64,000 nucleotides of DNA from Sulfurovum sp. 16-42-52 (GCA_002281755.1 NCHB01000003.1:1-64000); one strand, 5' to 3'. Shown: positions 37,084 through 46,587, counted from the stretch's first letter. The notes: a model not told the origin generated them from the sequence alone. Translations and numbers: made by a program.

Positions 37084-38165
37084 CAATCGATTTTGCAAAC
37101 CTACAGTATCAGTACCAACTCTACAAAACAGAGATAGACCAAGCCATACACGCAGTTCTTGATAAGTCAAACTACATCATGGGCGAAGAGATAACCCAGC
37201 TTGAAGAGTCCCTGCAGAACTTTACCGGAGCAAAACATGCCATTACCTGTGCTTCCGGTACCGATGCGCTGCTTCTGGCCATGATGGCTCTGGATATACA
37301 ACCTGGTGACGAGATTATCACTACACCCTTTACTTTTATCGCGACATCAGAGACGATTGCTTTTTTGAAAGCTACCCCTGTTTTTGTAGATATCGATGAA
37401 AAAACGTACAATATAGACCCTTCAAAAATAGAAGAAAAAATCACTGCCAAAACAAAAGTAATACTGCCGGTAAGTCTGTACGGACAACCTGCCGATATGG
37501 ATGCCATTCAAGCCATCGCAGATAGACATGGTTTAAAAGTGATCATTGACGGAGCGCAAAGCTTTGGTTCTACCTACAAGGGCAAAACAGATAGTAACTT
37601 GGGGGATATCTCAATCACTTCTTTTTTCCCAGCTAAACCGTTAGGGTGCTTCGGTGATGGGGGTGCTGTATTTACCAATGATACTGTGCTGGCAGAAAAG
37701 ATGAAGTCCCTGAGAGTGCATGGGCAGTCAAAACGCTATCATCATCAGTACATCGGCATGGGCGGACGAATGGATACTATTCAGGCAGCTGTATTGAATG
37801 TGAAACTTAAGTATTACGAACAAGACTTGAAACTCCGTCAAGAAGTTGCAGCAAAATATACCATTGCTTTAGAAGATACGGATATGGTTTTGCCTTTTGT
37901 TGCAAACGAAGTCACTTCCTCTTGGGCACAATACTCAATACGAGTAAAAAATAGAGATACCATACAAGAGAAGCTCAAAGAACAAGGCATCCCAACCGCA
38001 GTCCATTACCCTATGCCTTTGCATTTACAGGAGTGTTTTGTGTATCTTGGCTATAAAAAAGATGACTTTCCTATCTCTGAGATGGTGTCAAGCGAGATTA
38101 TGTCTTTGCCTATGAATCCATATGTGACTGATGAAGAGATAGCATTCATTGCTAGTCATTTATAA
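37080..38165 (+). CDS. PLP aminotransferase, WlbC/WbpE-type
   Basis: A 361-residue DegT/DnrJ/EryC1/StrS aminotransferase with PLP-binding Lys186 in [14 protein letters not shown]. The closest fit is WlbC/WbpE, which adds the 3-amino group to the 3-keto uronic acid made by the WlbA-type enzyme. It starts with GTG, overlapping the previous stop, so wlbA-, wlbB- and wlbC-like genes are tightly coupled in the order also known from Bordetella and Pseudomonas loci. Confidence 0.82.
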   Translation: MTIDFANLQYQYQLYKTEIDQAIHAVLDKSNYIMGEEITQLEESLQNFTGAKHAITCASGTDALLLAMMALDIQPGDEIITTPFTFIATSETIAFLKATPVFVDIDEKTYNIDPSKIEEKITAKTKVILPVSLYGQPADMDAIQAIADRHGLKVIIDGAQSFGSTYKGKTDSNLGDISITSFFPAKPLGCFGDGGAVFTNDTVLAEKMKSLRVHGQSKRYHHQYIGMGGRMDTIQAAVLNVKLKYYEQDLKLRQEVAAKYTIALEDTDMVLPFVANEVTSSWAQYSIRVKNRDTIQEKLKEQGIPTAVHYPMPLHLQECFVYLGYKKDDFPISEMVSSEIMSLPMNPYVTDEEIAFIASHL

Positions 38166-38176
38166 GTGATATAGAG

Positions 38177-39448
38177 TTGATACACAAACTCAAACCCAAA
38201 TCAGAGTTTAACCGTAATGTCCTCACGCTTATGACGGGCACAACCATCGCACAAGCCATCCCCATTGCTATCAGTCCGATACTCACTCGGATATATACGC
38301 CTGAGGATTTTGGGGTTTTTGCGTTGTATATGAGTTTGGCATCTGTACTCTCTGTAGTAGCTACGGGTCGGTATGAATTGGCAATTATGTTGCCTCAAAA
38401 AGATGAAGATGCTGTTAATATCGTTGCCCTTTCTGTTATCATAGCTTTTTTTGTAAGTTTTATGGCACTTATCATAGTATTTGTTTTTAATGCATGGATT
38501 ACAAACTTACTTGGAAATGCTGAAATCTCAAATTGGCTTTATTTTATACCGATTACAGTTTTATTGACAGGTATTTATCAGAGTTTAAATTATTGGTCAA
38601 ATAGAAAAAAAGAGTATAACCGATTGGCAACAAGCCGTGTGATACAAAGCGGTGCTACAGCAACTACCAATTTGGGTTTGGGCTTTGGAGGGTTTGGTGT
38701 GAGTGGACTTGTGTTTGGCGGAGTTGTTGGGCAATCTTTAGCCATCTCTGCCCTTGCGACTAAAATATGGAAACAAGATAATGAATTTATAAACTATATC
38801 AATAAAAATAGAATGACAGTGTTGATGAAAAAGTATATAGATTTTCCAAAAATAAATATGTTTCATTCATTTTTAAATGAAGGGAAAAACTTAATTGTAA
38901 ATATACTACTAGTGAAATTTTATAATAGTTTTATTTTGGGCCAATTTTATATGGTAAATAAAATTTTGCTTTTGCCAAGCTCCTTGATCGGAGGTTCTAT
39001 CTCTCAAGTGCTATTTAGGGTATGTAGTGAAAAATACAATCAAAAAGAAGATTTTTCAAATAGTGTGTTAAAAGTAATGATAAAACTATTTTTAATTGCT
39101 TTAGTTCCATTTTTTATTATAGTGATCTTTGGTAAAGAGATTTTTTCTTTTGTGCTTGGTGAGAATTGGGAAAGTGCAGGAGAGTTGGCAAGTACCTATG
39201 CTTTATATGTATTGTTTCATTTTGTTGCTTCACCTGTTTCTGTAGTTCCTTTGATAGTTGAAAAACAAAAAACTGCATTTTATTGGAATTTATTTGGAAA
39301 TATACTGTACATTTTATCGATTGTCATCGGTTATGCGTTGTTTGATGAACTGTCCACTGTGTTGTTTCTGCTTTCAATCGTTATGTCTATCTATTTTTTG
39401 TTTGTTTTTAGATGGATATATGAAATTTCAATATGGAAAAAAATATGA
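38177..39448 (+). CDS. Polysaccharide flippase (Wzx/MATE-like)
   Basis: A 423-residue integral membrane protein with about 12 hydrophobic segments, typical of the polysaccharide transporter family. Motifs: I-L-T-R-I-Y-T-P-E-D-F-G-V-F-A-L-Y near residue 35 and V-L-G-E-N-W near 330. It would flip lipid-linked sugars across the inner membrane. In Campylobacter the N-glycan uses PglK, an ABC flippase, which I do not see in this window, so this could replace it or serve another glycan. Translation starts at TTG. AT-richness rises from here. Confidence 0.8.
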   Translation: MIHKLKPKSEFNRNVLTLMTGTTIAQAIPIAISPILTRIYTPEDFGVFALYMSLASVLSVVATGRYELAIMLPQKDEDAVNIVALSVIIAFFVSFMALIIVFVFNAWITNLLGNAEISNWLYFIPITVLLTGIYQSLNYWSNRKKEYNRLATSRVIQSGATATTNLGLGFGGFGVSGLVFGGVVGQSLAISALATKIWKQDNEFINYINKNRMTVLMKKYIDFPKINMFHSFLNEGKNLIVNILLVKFYNSFILGQFYMVNKILLLPSSLIGGSISQVLFRVCSEKYNQKEDFSNSVLKVMIKLFLIALVPFFIIVIFGKEIFSFVLGENWESAGELASTYALYVLFHFVASPVSVVPLIVEKQKTAFYWNLFGNILYILSIVIGYALFDELSTVLFLLSIVMSIYFLFVFRWIYEISIWKKI

Positions 39449-40518
39449 TAAACGTAACAAAAACCTACCTCCCCGACAAAGATAAGTACAAAAAGTACAT
39501 CGATGAAATTTACGCAAACGGCTGGGTGACCAATAACGGTCCTTTAGTTCAGCTACTAGAAAAGCGTTTGGCGGAGTATTTGGGAGTCAAAAATATCGTC
39601 CTTGTTTCCAACGGAACAGTGGCAATGGAGATAGCCTATCGTACACTTGGATTAAGCGGATTTGTTGTAACGACACCGTTTAGTTTTGTTGCTACGACGA
39701 GTTCTTTGGTGACAAACGGTTTACTGCCGATATTTGCCGATATTGATCCAAATACCTTTAACATTGATCCTGCAAAGATAGAATCCGCCATTACACCCAA
39801 TACTTCTGCTATTTTAGGTGTTCATGTTTTTGGAAATGCCTGTGAAGTTGAAGCCATTAGCACCATTGCAAAAAAACACGATCTTAAAGTTATCTACGAT
39901 GCTGCGCACACTTTTGGTGTACAGCATAAAGAACAAAGCGTTCTAAACTACGGGGATATCTCAACGCTTAGCTTTCATGCCACCAAATTGTTTCATACGA
40001 TCGAAGGGGGCGCGCTCATTATCAATGATGATGCGCTAGTACAAAAAGCCCGTTATCTCATTAATTTTGGTATCAAAAATGCTGAAGAGATACCAGAACT
40101 CGGTACCAATGCCAAGATGAATGAGTTTGAAGCAGCAATGGGACTTTGTGTGCTTGACGATATAGAAAAGATAAAAACAAACCGAAAAGCTATTTGTGAA
40201 AAGTACCAAAAAGCGTTAAATGGCTTCGTGAAGTTTCAAAAACACAATGAGTATGCAACCCAAAACTATAGTTATTTCCCTATCCTATTTGAAAATGAAG
40301 GGCAACTGCTGAAAGTGCAAAAAGCACTAGGTGAAAAAGATATTTTCCCGCGAAGATACTTTTATCCTTCTCTGGATACTTTGTCGTATATCGAGCCGAA
40401 ACAACACATGCCACACTCAAGAGATATCTCAACCAGAATAATGTGTTTGCCTGTTTTCGCGGAACTTACAGAAGAAGAACAAAATTTGATCATCGATATC
40501 ATCAAGGAAAATTTATGA
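39433..40518 (+). CDS. Sugar aminotransferase (DegT/DnrJ family)
   Basis: A 361-residue PLP enzyme with the catalytic lysine in F-H-A-T-K-L-F-H-T-I-E-G-G and V-S-N-G-T-V-A-M near the start. It most resembles aminotransferases making dTDP-4-amino-4,6-dideoxy sugars or related 3-amino sugars. The following acetyltransferase and WecF-type transferase support a 4-acetamido-4,6-dideoxyhexose (Fuc4NAc or Qui4NAc type). It overlaps the end of the flippase gene by 16 bases; ATG 39445 is another possible start. Confidence 0.8.
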   Translation: MEKNMINVTKTYLPDKDKYKKYIDEIYANGWVTNNGPLVQLLEKRLAEYLGVKNIVLVSNGTVAMEIAYRTLGLSGFVVTTPFSFVATTSSLVTNGLLPIFADIDPNTFNIDPAKIESAITPNTSAILGVHVFGNACEVEAISTIAKKHDLKVIYDAAHTFGVQHKEQSVLNYGDISTLSFHATKLFHTIEGGALIINDDALVQKARYLINFGIKNAEEIPELGTNAKMNEFEAAMGLCVLDDIEKIKTNRKAICEKYQKALNGFVKFQKHNEYATQNYSYFPILFENEGQLLKVQKALGEKDIFPRRYFYPSLDTLSYIEPKQHMPHSRDISTRIMCLPVFAELTEEEQNLIIDIIKENL

Positions 40519-41069
40519 CAGATAAATATGCTATACCTCATGTCAAAACCTTTGAATACACTAAAATCATCGGCTTGGAAAATATAGAGTTTGGGAAAAA
40601 TATTATCATCGATGATTTTGTTCTCATCTATGCTAAAGAGCGTATCTGTATAGGCAACTATGTGCATATCGCTTCGTTTACTTCCATCAGCGGCGGAGGA
40701 GAGTTGGTGATGGAGGATTTGAGCGCGATATCTTCAGGGTGCAGGATTATTACTGGGACAGATGACTTTAAAGAGTTTGGATTTGGAAATTCAACAATTT
40801 TGAATGAGTTTAGGAATATTCAAACTGGGAAAATAAACATAGGAAAATTTGCGATTATCGGGGGCAATAGCGTCATACTACCCGATGTAACCATAGGTGA
40901 AGGAGCAGCCGTCGGAGCAGGCTCGGTTGTCACCAAAGATCTTGAGCCGTGGGGTATCTATGTCGGTAACAAAAAAGTAGGTGAACGAAACAAAGAAGAA
41001 GTTTTCAAAAACTACGAAAAATTTTTGGCTACTATGGAAGAGGAAAGAGTCGGGAGTTTGTTTCGATGA
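40515..41069 (+). CDS. Hexapeptide-repeat sugar acetyltransferase
   Basis: A 184-residue left-handed beta-helix acetyltransferase. It has I-G-N-Y-V-H-I-A and I-S-G-G-G-E-L early, I-G-K-F-A-I-I-G-G-N-S-V-I-L-P-D-V-T-I-G-E-G in the middle, and a helical C-terminus. The ATG at 40515 overlaps the aminotransferase stop (ATGA), so the two are coupled; it probably acetylates the amino sugar made by that enzyme. Its next neighbour also overlaps by four bases. Confidence 0.8.
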   Translation: MTDKYAIPHVKTFEYTKIIGLENIEFGKNIIIDDFVLIYAKERICIGNYVHIASFTSISGGGELVMEDLSAISSGCRIITGTDDFKEFGFGNSTILNEFRNIQTGKINIGKFAIIGGNSVILPDVTIGEGAAVGAGSVVTKDLEPWGIYVGNKKVGERNKEEVFKNYEKFLATMEEERVGSLFR

Positions 41070-42184
41070 TACTGCATATTATGCCTGATTCTGTATTTAC
41101 AGATTTTGTAATTGATAAACTAGATAAGCTTGACGCGGGGAATCATGAATTCATTATAAATAGTATTCATAATGAATTAAAATTTACAAAAAACAGAAAT
41201 ATACAAATTTATAATACAAAAAAATTATTGTCTAAAGATTTTATAGCTTCATTAGCTAGCTATAGTGCAGTTGTTTTTCATTCATTATCCTCAATACCAT
41301 TAAAAAGACTGGTTATGAAGGTGTCTTTGGATGTAAAGTTTGTATGGTTGGGATGGGGAGGCGATTATTATGAAACAATTCCCCAGTTAAAAAGAACACT
41401 TTATGAACAGCAGACATTAAAACTTATGAGTTCACTAACTAGTCTTAAAGAAAAAGTGAAAAAAGCAATCAAGGCATTAATCCCAAATTATGATATAGAA
41501 GTTGAAGAAATATACAAAAGGGTTAACTATTTTGGGCCAGTTCTTTATGATGAGTATAAGTTGCTTGAAGAAATTTTTGCGCCTGTACATACGAAATATA
41601 TACCATTTAGTTACGGGCAACTTGAAAATGACTTGACACAAGGTATAGAATATTTAGAGATAAATGGAGAAAATATATTATTGGGTAATTCTGCTACATT
41701 TTCCAATAATCATTTAGAAATTATTGAATTACTCAAAAACCTTGATTTGGGAGATAGGAAAGTTATTGTGCCTTTAAATTATGGGAATAAGGAATATGCC
41801 AGAGAAATTATATCCTTTGGTAACAATAAAATAAAAAATAATTTTTACCCTCTCAGTGAATTTATGGATAAAGAGAAATATCACAAGCTACTTAGTGGAT
41901 GCTCAATTTGCATTATGAATCACAAGAGGCAACAATCTTTGGGAAATATTGTTAGTGTATTGTATTTGGGAAGCAAATTGTTTTTAAATAAAGAAAATAT
42001 AGTTTATAGGTTTTTAAAACGAGAAGGAGCGGTTATTTTTTCTATTGAAGATTTAAATACCAAGAGTATATCTGTAAAACTGACTAAAAATGAAATCGAA
42101 TTAAATAGAAGTATCCTAATGAAGCATTGGAGCGAGGAAGTAGTTAATGAAAAATACAGAAGCTTTGTCAATCTTTTGAAATGA
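41066..42184 (+). CDS. GT56-type glycosyltransferase (WecF/Fuc4NAc transferase-like)
   Basis: A 372-residue protein with the family features of TDP-4-acetamido-4,6-dideoxygalactose:lipid transferase (WecF, GT56): L-G-N-S-A-T-x-x-N-N-H, L-N-Y-G-N-x-x-Y, and N-H-x-R-Q-Q-x-L-G-N. In enterobacteria WecF adds Fuc4NAc to lipid-linked sugars. Here it is coupled to an aminotransferase and acetyltransferase able to make such a donor. The gene is AT-rich. A gene remnant follows. Its finding in a pgl-type locus is noteworthy. Confidence 0.82.
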   Translation: MILHIMPDSVFTDFVIDKLDKLDAGNHEFIINSIHNELKFTKNRNIQIYNTKKLLSKDFIASLASYSAVVFHSLSSIPLKRLVMKVSLDVKFVWLGWGGDYYETIPQLKRTLYEQQTLKLMSSLTSLKEKVKKAIKALIPNYDIEVEEIYKRVNYFGPVLYDEYKLLEEIFAPVHTKYIPFSYGQLENDLTQGIEYLEINGENILLGNSATFSNNHLEIIELLKNLDLGDRKVIVPLNYGNKEYAREIISFGNNKIKNNFYPLSEFMDKEKYHKLLSGCSICIMNHKRQQSLGNIVSVLYLGSKLFLNKENIVYRFLKREGAVIFSIEDLNTKSISVKLTKNEIELNRSILMKHWSEEVVNEKYRSFVNLLK

Positions 42185-42191
42185 GTTCAGT

Positions 42192-42365
42192 ATGTATTCA
42201 AGAGAAAAAATAAAAAATGATTTATTAGATTTAGGTATCAAAAAAGGCGATACTTTATTGGTTAGAGCTGATTTGGGCGCTATTGGAAAACTTGGCGTAA
42301 TGAAAAAAATTAACAAATTGTATGCCCTTTTCATTGGGTATAATGTGACACAATTTGACAACTAG
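42192..42365 (+). pseudogene. Remnant of an AAC(3)-like acetyltransferase gene
   Basis: A 57-codon reading frame beginning M-Y-S-R-E-K-I-K-N-D-L, with L-G-I-K-K-G-D-T-L-L-V-R-A and A-I-G-K-L-G. This matches the first about 35 residues of AAC(3)-type N-acetyltransferases (LedL-x-x-L-G-V-x-x-G-D-x-L-L-V-H-x-S-L). After that the match ends and the frame stops at 42363-42365. The rest of a gene of about 260 codons is missing. It is probably what remains after a deletion or exchange in the sugar locus. In such loci the family acetylates amino sugars. Confidence 0.6.
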
Positions 42366-42381
42366 CATAAGGCAGGATAGT

Positions 42382-43524
42382 GTGGCGATAAATGTATTGT
42401 ATTTAACACATACGGATATACACTCAGATTCAAGAATACTTAAAGAAATGCAGTGTATTGCCAATATGGGTGATAAATACAAAGTAAGTGGTATAGGTGT
42501 AATACAAGAGGAGGGAGCTAGTCGTGCAGATAATTTAGAGAGGCTAGATGTTCATTCTATTATTTTGCGGACAAGAAGGTGGAGATTCTTGCCTAGAGTT
42601 TTAAGACATAGCTGTTCTTTGGTAGAACTTACTGTAAAAATGTTTTATAAGGCTGTTAAGCTGAAGCCATCAGTGGTGCACTGCAATGATACGCTCGTGT
42701 TGCCTCTGGGAGTGATGATAAAACTCTTTTTAGGAACGAAGCTCATATATGATGCCCATGAGTTAGAATCCAATAGAAATGGGTTGACAAAAATGCTAGG
42801 AAAAATGACACTTTTTACCGAAAAGATATTGTGGAGATTTGTAGATGCTTTGATTGTTGTAAGTCCGTCAATACAGAAGTGGTATACACAGAATATAGGC
42901 GAGAAAGTTTCTGAGATTATTTTAAACTCTCCGGTATTGGAACAAAATGCATCAACGATTGATGGTTCTTATTTGAGAGAATATTTTTCTATTCCAAATG
43001 GGTCAAAAATATTTTTGTATATAGGAATTTTGGGAAGAGGCAGAGGGATAGAGCTCATCAATGAAGTTTTCACCAAAGGAGATGTATCATCTCATTTGGT
43101 TTTTCTAGGATTTGGAGAGCTAAAAGAATCACTCATAGAACTTTCAAATAAGCATTTTAATATACATGTTCATGATGCTGTACCCCATGAAGAGGTAGTA
43201 TCTGTTGCAAAAAGTGCTGATGTGGGGTTATGTTTAATACAAAATGTTTCTTTGAGTGATTATTATTGCTTGCCCAATAAACTTTTTGAGTATTGTTTCT
43301 CTGAGATTCCCGTGCTTGCATCGAATTTTCCGGATATCTCAACTGTTGTTAATCAGTACAGTTTGGGAAAATGTTGTGAACTGGATTCTGATAGTATTTA
43401 TCATGCGATTAAAGCATTTGAAGAAATGGATACGCTACCCAAGATTGATGCTAATGCATTATATGAGCTTAGTTGGGAAGCTCAGGAGAAAAAGCTTGTT
43501 AAGCTTTATGAGCAGTTAATTTAA
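42382..43524 (+). CDS. Glycosyltransferase, GT4-like
   Basis: A 380-residue protein with GT-B features: start I-N-V-L-Y-L-T-H-T-D, V-H-C-N-D-T in the N-domain, Y-D-A-H-E-L-E-S-N-R, L-Y-I-G-I-L-G-R-G-R-G in the linker region, and L-P-N-K-L-F-E-Y near the donor site. The E-x7-E donor motif is not clear. The sugar cannot be named. The GTG at 42382 follows GCAGGA with a 5-base spacer and is preferred over a TTG at 42355, which lies in the preceding remnant. Confidence 0.75.
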   Translation: MAINVLYLTHTDIHSDSRILKEMQCIANMGDKYKVSGIGVIQEEGASRADNLERLDVHSIILRTRRWRFLPRVLRHSCSLVELTVKMFYKAVKLKPSVVHCNDTLVLPLGVMIKLFLGTKLIYDAHELESNRNGLTKMLGKMTLFTEKILWRFVDALIVVSPSIQKWYTQNIGEKVSEIILNSPVLEQNASTIDGSYLREYFSIPNGSKIFLYIGILGRGRGIELINEVFTKGDVSSHLVFLGFGELKESLIELSNKHFNIHVHDAVPHEEVVSVAKSADVGLCLIQNVSLSDYYCLPNKLFEYCFSEIPVLASNFPDISTVVNQYSLGKCCELDSDSIYHAIKAFEEMDTLPKIDANALYELSWEAQEKKLVKLYEQLI

Positions 43525-43533
43525 AGGGGATAT

Positions 43534-45381
43534 ATGTGCGGGATTTTTGGACAAATAGCAAAAGAAAAGATCAATAAAGAAAAATTTATTAAATTGGTTA
43601 AACATTCAGAACAAAGAGGCATTGACTCTAGTGGATTGATTTATTATGCAGATGCAAAGTATCAAATTTCTAGAGCGGATTATAATATAAAAAAACTACT
43701 TAACAAGATACAACCGTATGAATCTAATATTGTCTTGGGGCATAGCAGACTTATCACAAACGGTTTGGGAGATAATCAGCCGGTCATAAGAGAAAACATA
43801 TGTGCGATACATAACGGCATCATTGTAAATGAAAAAGAAGTTTGGGACAAATTAACCGTTCAGAGAAAATATAAAATTGATTCTGAACTTATCGTAGCAA
43901 TTGCAGAAGAACATCTTAATGATAGTGAAAATGTAGAAGCTATCCCAGATAAGGTTTTGAGTCTTTGTCGAGGCATTGTTGCTTGCGCATTGGTTCTGCC
44001 AGCCTACGGAAAATTGCTTTTATTTTCAAACAATGGAAGCTTATATGTTGGCTACAGTGAAGATGATGTTTATTTTGCTTCAGAAAGATATGCACTTGAT
44101 CAAATAGGGTGCATAAATATACTTCAGATTAAAGATACATCATTTGTAGTGGATATACCTGTATCGAATGAAAAACTATCGGTTAAGGATGAAAAAACCC
44201 GTATTGAAAACCTTATTCCTGAGTTTCAATTTAATCAAAATGAAGAGAAATTACTGCAATTTGAAAAACCAAATATTAAACGATGCACCAAATGTATTTT
44301 GCCTGAGACTATGCCATTTATAACATTTGATAAAGAAGGTGTTTGTAATTATTGTCATCATTACAAGCCTAGGAATAAGCCAAGACCCAAAGAAGAGCTA
44401 TTTAAGTTAGTTGAACCTTACAGGAGACCAGGGAAAGAACTTGATTGTATCATCCCCTTTTCTGGTGGTAGAGATAGTTGTTATGGGCTTCATTTGGTGG
44501 CGAAAGAATTGGGCATGAAGCCTGTAACCTACACATATGACTGGGGAATGGTAACAGACTTGGGTCGAAGAAATATTAGTCAAATGTGTGGCGATATGGG
44601 TGTTGAGAATATCATCGTTGCAGCAGATATATCTCAAAAAAGAAAAAATATAAAAATGAATCTTCAGGCATGGCTCAAATCACCACATCTAGGCATGATG
44701 GCGATGTTGACAGCAGGAGATAAACACTTTTTTAGATATGTAGAAGATATTAAAAAGCAAACAGATATCAATCTCAATCTTTGGGGAGTAAACCCTCTGG
44801 AAGTGACACATTTTAAAACTGGGTTTTTAGGAATTGAGCCGGATTTTGAAGAAAAAAGAGTTTACAGCCATGGGGTTATGAAGCAATTAAGATATCACAG
44901 TAAAAGATTTAAAGCCATGCTTGAGAGTCCTGGCTACTTCAATAGCTCTTTATGGGACACCCTTTCCGGCGAATATTATAGAAGTTTTATGAAGAAACAA
45001 GATTATTATCATATTTTTGATTATTGGCGATGGGATGAAGAGATTATCAACGATACCTTGATCAATCAATATGGCTGGGAGACAGCCATCGATACAAGTA
45101 CTACATGGAGAATAGGAGATGGAACGGCAGCTTTTTATAATTATGTTTATTATACGGTTGCAGGTTTTACGGAACACGATACTTTCAGGAGCAATCAAAT
45201 TCGCGAAGGCCAAATGACACGAGAGAGGGCTCTCGCTTTAGTCGAAGATGAGAATCGACCAAGATATCAAAATATCCGCTGGTATTTGGATACACTTGAT
45301 ATGGATTTTGAAGAAGTGATAAATGTAGTCAATAGGATTCCTAAATTATATAGTGTTGTAACTGAACTATTGGATTCCTGA
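43534..45381 (+). CDS. Class II glutamine amidotransferase fused to a WbpG-type sugar amidotransferase
   Basis: A 615-residue two-part enzyme. Residues 1-210 are a class II glutaminase domain: nucleophile Cys2 in M-C-G-I-F-G, G-H-S-R-L-I-T-N-G, and H-N-G-I-I-V-N. Residues 245-615 match N-acetyl-sugar amidotransferases (WbpG/PseA type): C-T-K-C-I-L-P-E-T-M-P-F-I (251-263), C-N-Y-C (271-274) and the ATP loop S-G-G-R-D-S (310-315). WbpG usually takes ammonia from separate HisH/HisF-like partners. Here the glutaminase is built in. Given the wlbABC-type genes, an acetamidino (3-NAm) uronic acid is a plausible product. RBS AAAGGGG precedes the ATG. Confidence 0.85.
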   Translation: MCGIFGQIAKEKINKEKFIKLVKHSEQRGIDSSGLIYYADAKYQISRADYNIKKLLNKIQPYESNIVLGHSRLITNGLGDNQPVIRENICAIHNGIIVNEKEVWDKLTVQRKYKIDSELIVAIAEEHLNDSENVEAIPDKVLSLCRGIVACALVLPAYGKLLLFSNNGSLYVGYSEDDVYFASERYALDQIGCINILQIKDTSFVVDIPVSNEKLSVKDEKTRIENLIPEFQFNQNEEKLLQFEKPNIKRCTKCILPETMPFITFDKEGVCNYCHHYKPRNKPRPKEELFKLVEPYRRPGKELDCIIPFSGGRDSCYGLHLVAKELGMKPVTYTYDWGMVTDLGRRNISQMCGDMGVENIIVAADISQKRKNIKMNLQAWLKSPHLGMMAMLTAGDKHFFRYVEDIKKQTDINLNLWGVNPLEVTHFKTGFLGIEPDFEEKRVYSHGVMKQLRYHSKRFKAMLESPGYFNSSLWDTLSGEYYRSFMKKQDYYHIFDYWRWDEEIINDTLINQYGWETAIDTSTTWRIGDGTAAFYNYVYYTVAGFTEHDTFRSNQIREGQMTRERALALVEDENRPRYQNIRWYLDTLDMDFEEVINVVNRIPKLYSVVTELLDS

Positions 45382-46586
45382 TGAACATTTGGATTTTTAA
45401 TCATTATGCCTTAACTCCAGATATGAGCGGAGGAACAAGACATTATGATTTTGCAAAAGAACTTGTTAAACGTGGGCATAAAGTGACGATTGTTGCTTCC
45501 AGTTTTCATTATGCCAAATATCAAGAGATGAAAATATATGATGACAAAGAGTATATACAAGAAAATATAGATGGCATAGATTTTATATGGATAAAAACAT
45601 CACCTTATTTTGGTAATGGTGTAGCCAGAGTAAAAAATATGTTGGGGTATACATACAAAGTATTAAGGTTCACACCCAAGCTTGATTTGAAAGCTCCAGA
45701 TATTATCATAGGATCATCAGTGCATCTTTTTGCTGTATATGCTGCATACAGACTATCTAAAAAATACAATACGCCATTTATTATGGAAGTGAGGGATCTA
45801 TGGCCACAGACATTGATAGATATGGGGGTTTCGCGGTGGCATCCCTTTGTATTGGTTCTGGGATGGCTGGAGTGCTACTTGTATCGACGCGCAGATACCA
45901 TTATCACCGTGTTGCCACGCGCAGTTGAGTATATCAAGCGCTATACAGACCCACAAAAAGTTGTCTGGATTTCAAACGGTTTCTCCTGCACAGAAACTAC
46001 GTTACATGAAAAAAAACTTTCTGATGAGAAATTCAATATACTCTATGCCGGCACACATGGACTTGCTAACGATTTGGAGGTATTGATAGATACTGCTTTG
46101 TATCTTAGGCATGAGACACACTTGCATTTTACTTTGATGGGGGAAGGACCCCGCAAACGGTTGTTACAAGAAAAAGCAGAAGCCTATCACTTAAACAATA
46201 TCACATTTTTACCTATGGTGCAAAAAAGTGAAGTGATGGATTATCTTAAAAGTGCCGATCTTTTGTATGTAGGGCTTAAAGATCTTCCCTTGTACCGATA
46301 TGGCATGAGTATGAATAAAATTTTTGAGTATATGGCAGCCAAAAAACCGGTACTTTTTGTCAGCAATATAGATGACAATCTCATCATATCGTGTAATGCC
46401 GGAAAGGTAGTAAAAAACTATAAAGTTGAAGAAGTAGCCAAAACCATACAAACTTTTAGTAAAATGTTACCCAAACAACGAGAAGTGTATGCCAAAAATG
46501 GATATGAGTGTGTACAACAACACTTTAGTATCGAAGTTCTGACAGATAAAATGGAAAGTGTTTTAAAACAATGGGTAAAGGTCTAG
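45381..46586 (+). CDS. GT4 glycosyltransferase, WbuB-like
   Basis: A 401-residue GT-B enzyme similar to WbuB-type transferases of amino-sugar polysaccharides: N-terminal I-W-I-F-N-H-Y-A, G-G-T-R-H-Y-D-F-A, E-V-R-D-L-W-P-Q-T-L and the C-terminal K-I-F-E-Y-M-A-A-K-K-P-V. It would extend the lipid-linked glycan at the cytoplasmic face. The start overlaps the previous stop by one base. The donor sugar cannot be read from sequence. Confidence 0.85.
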   Translation: MNIWIFNHYALTPDMSGGTRHYDFAKELVKRGHKVTIVASSFHYAKYQEMKIYDDKEYIQENIDGIDFIWIKTSPYFGNGVARVKNMLGYTYKVLRFTPKLDLKAPDIIIGSSVHLFAVYAAYRLSKKYNTPFIMEVRDLWPQTLIDMGVSRWHPFVLVLGWLECYLYRRADTIITVLPRAVEYIKRYTDPQKVVWISNGFSCTETTLHEKKLSDEKFNILYAGTHGLANDLEVLIDTALYLRHETHLHFTLMGEGPRKRLLQEKAEAYHLNNITFLPMVQKSEVMDYLKSADLLYVGLKDLPLYRYGMSMNKIFEYMAAKKPVLFVSNIDDNLIISCNAGKVVKNYKVEEVAKTIQTFSKMLPKQREVYAKNGYECVQQHFSIEVLTDKMESVLKQWVKV

Positions 46587-46587
46587 C

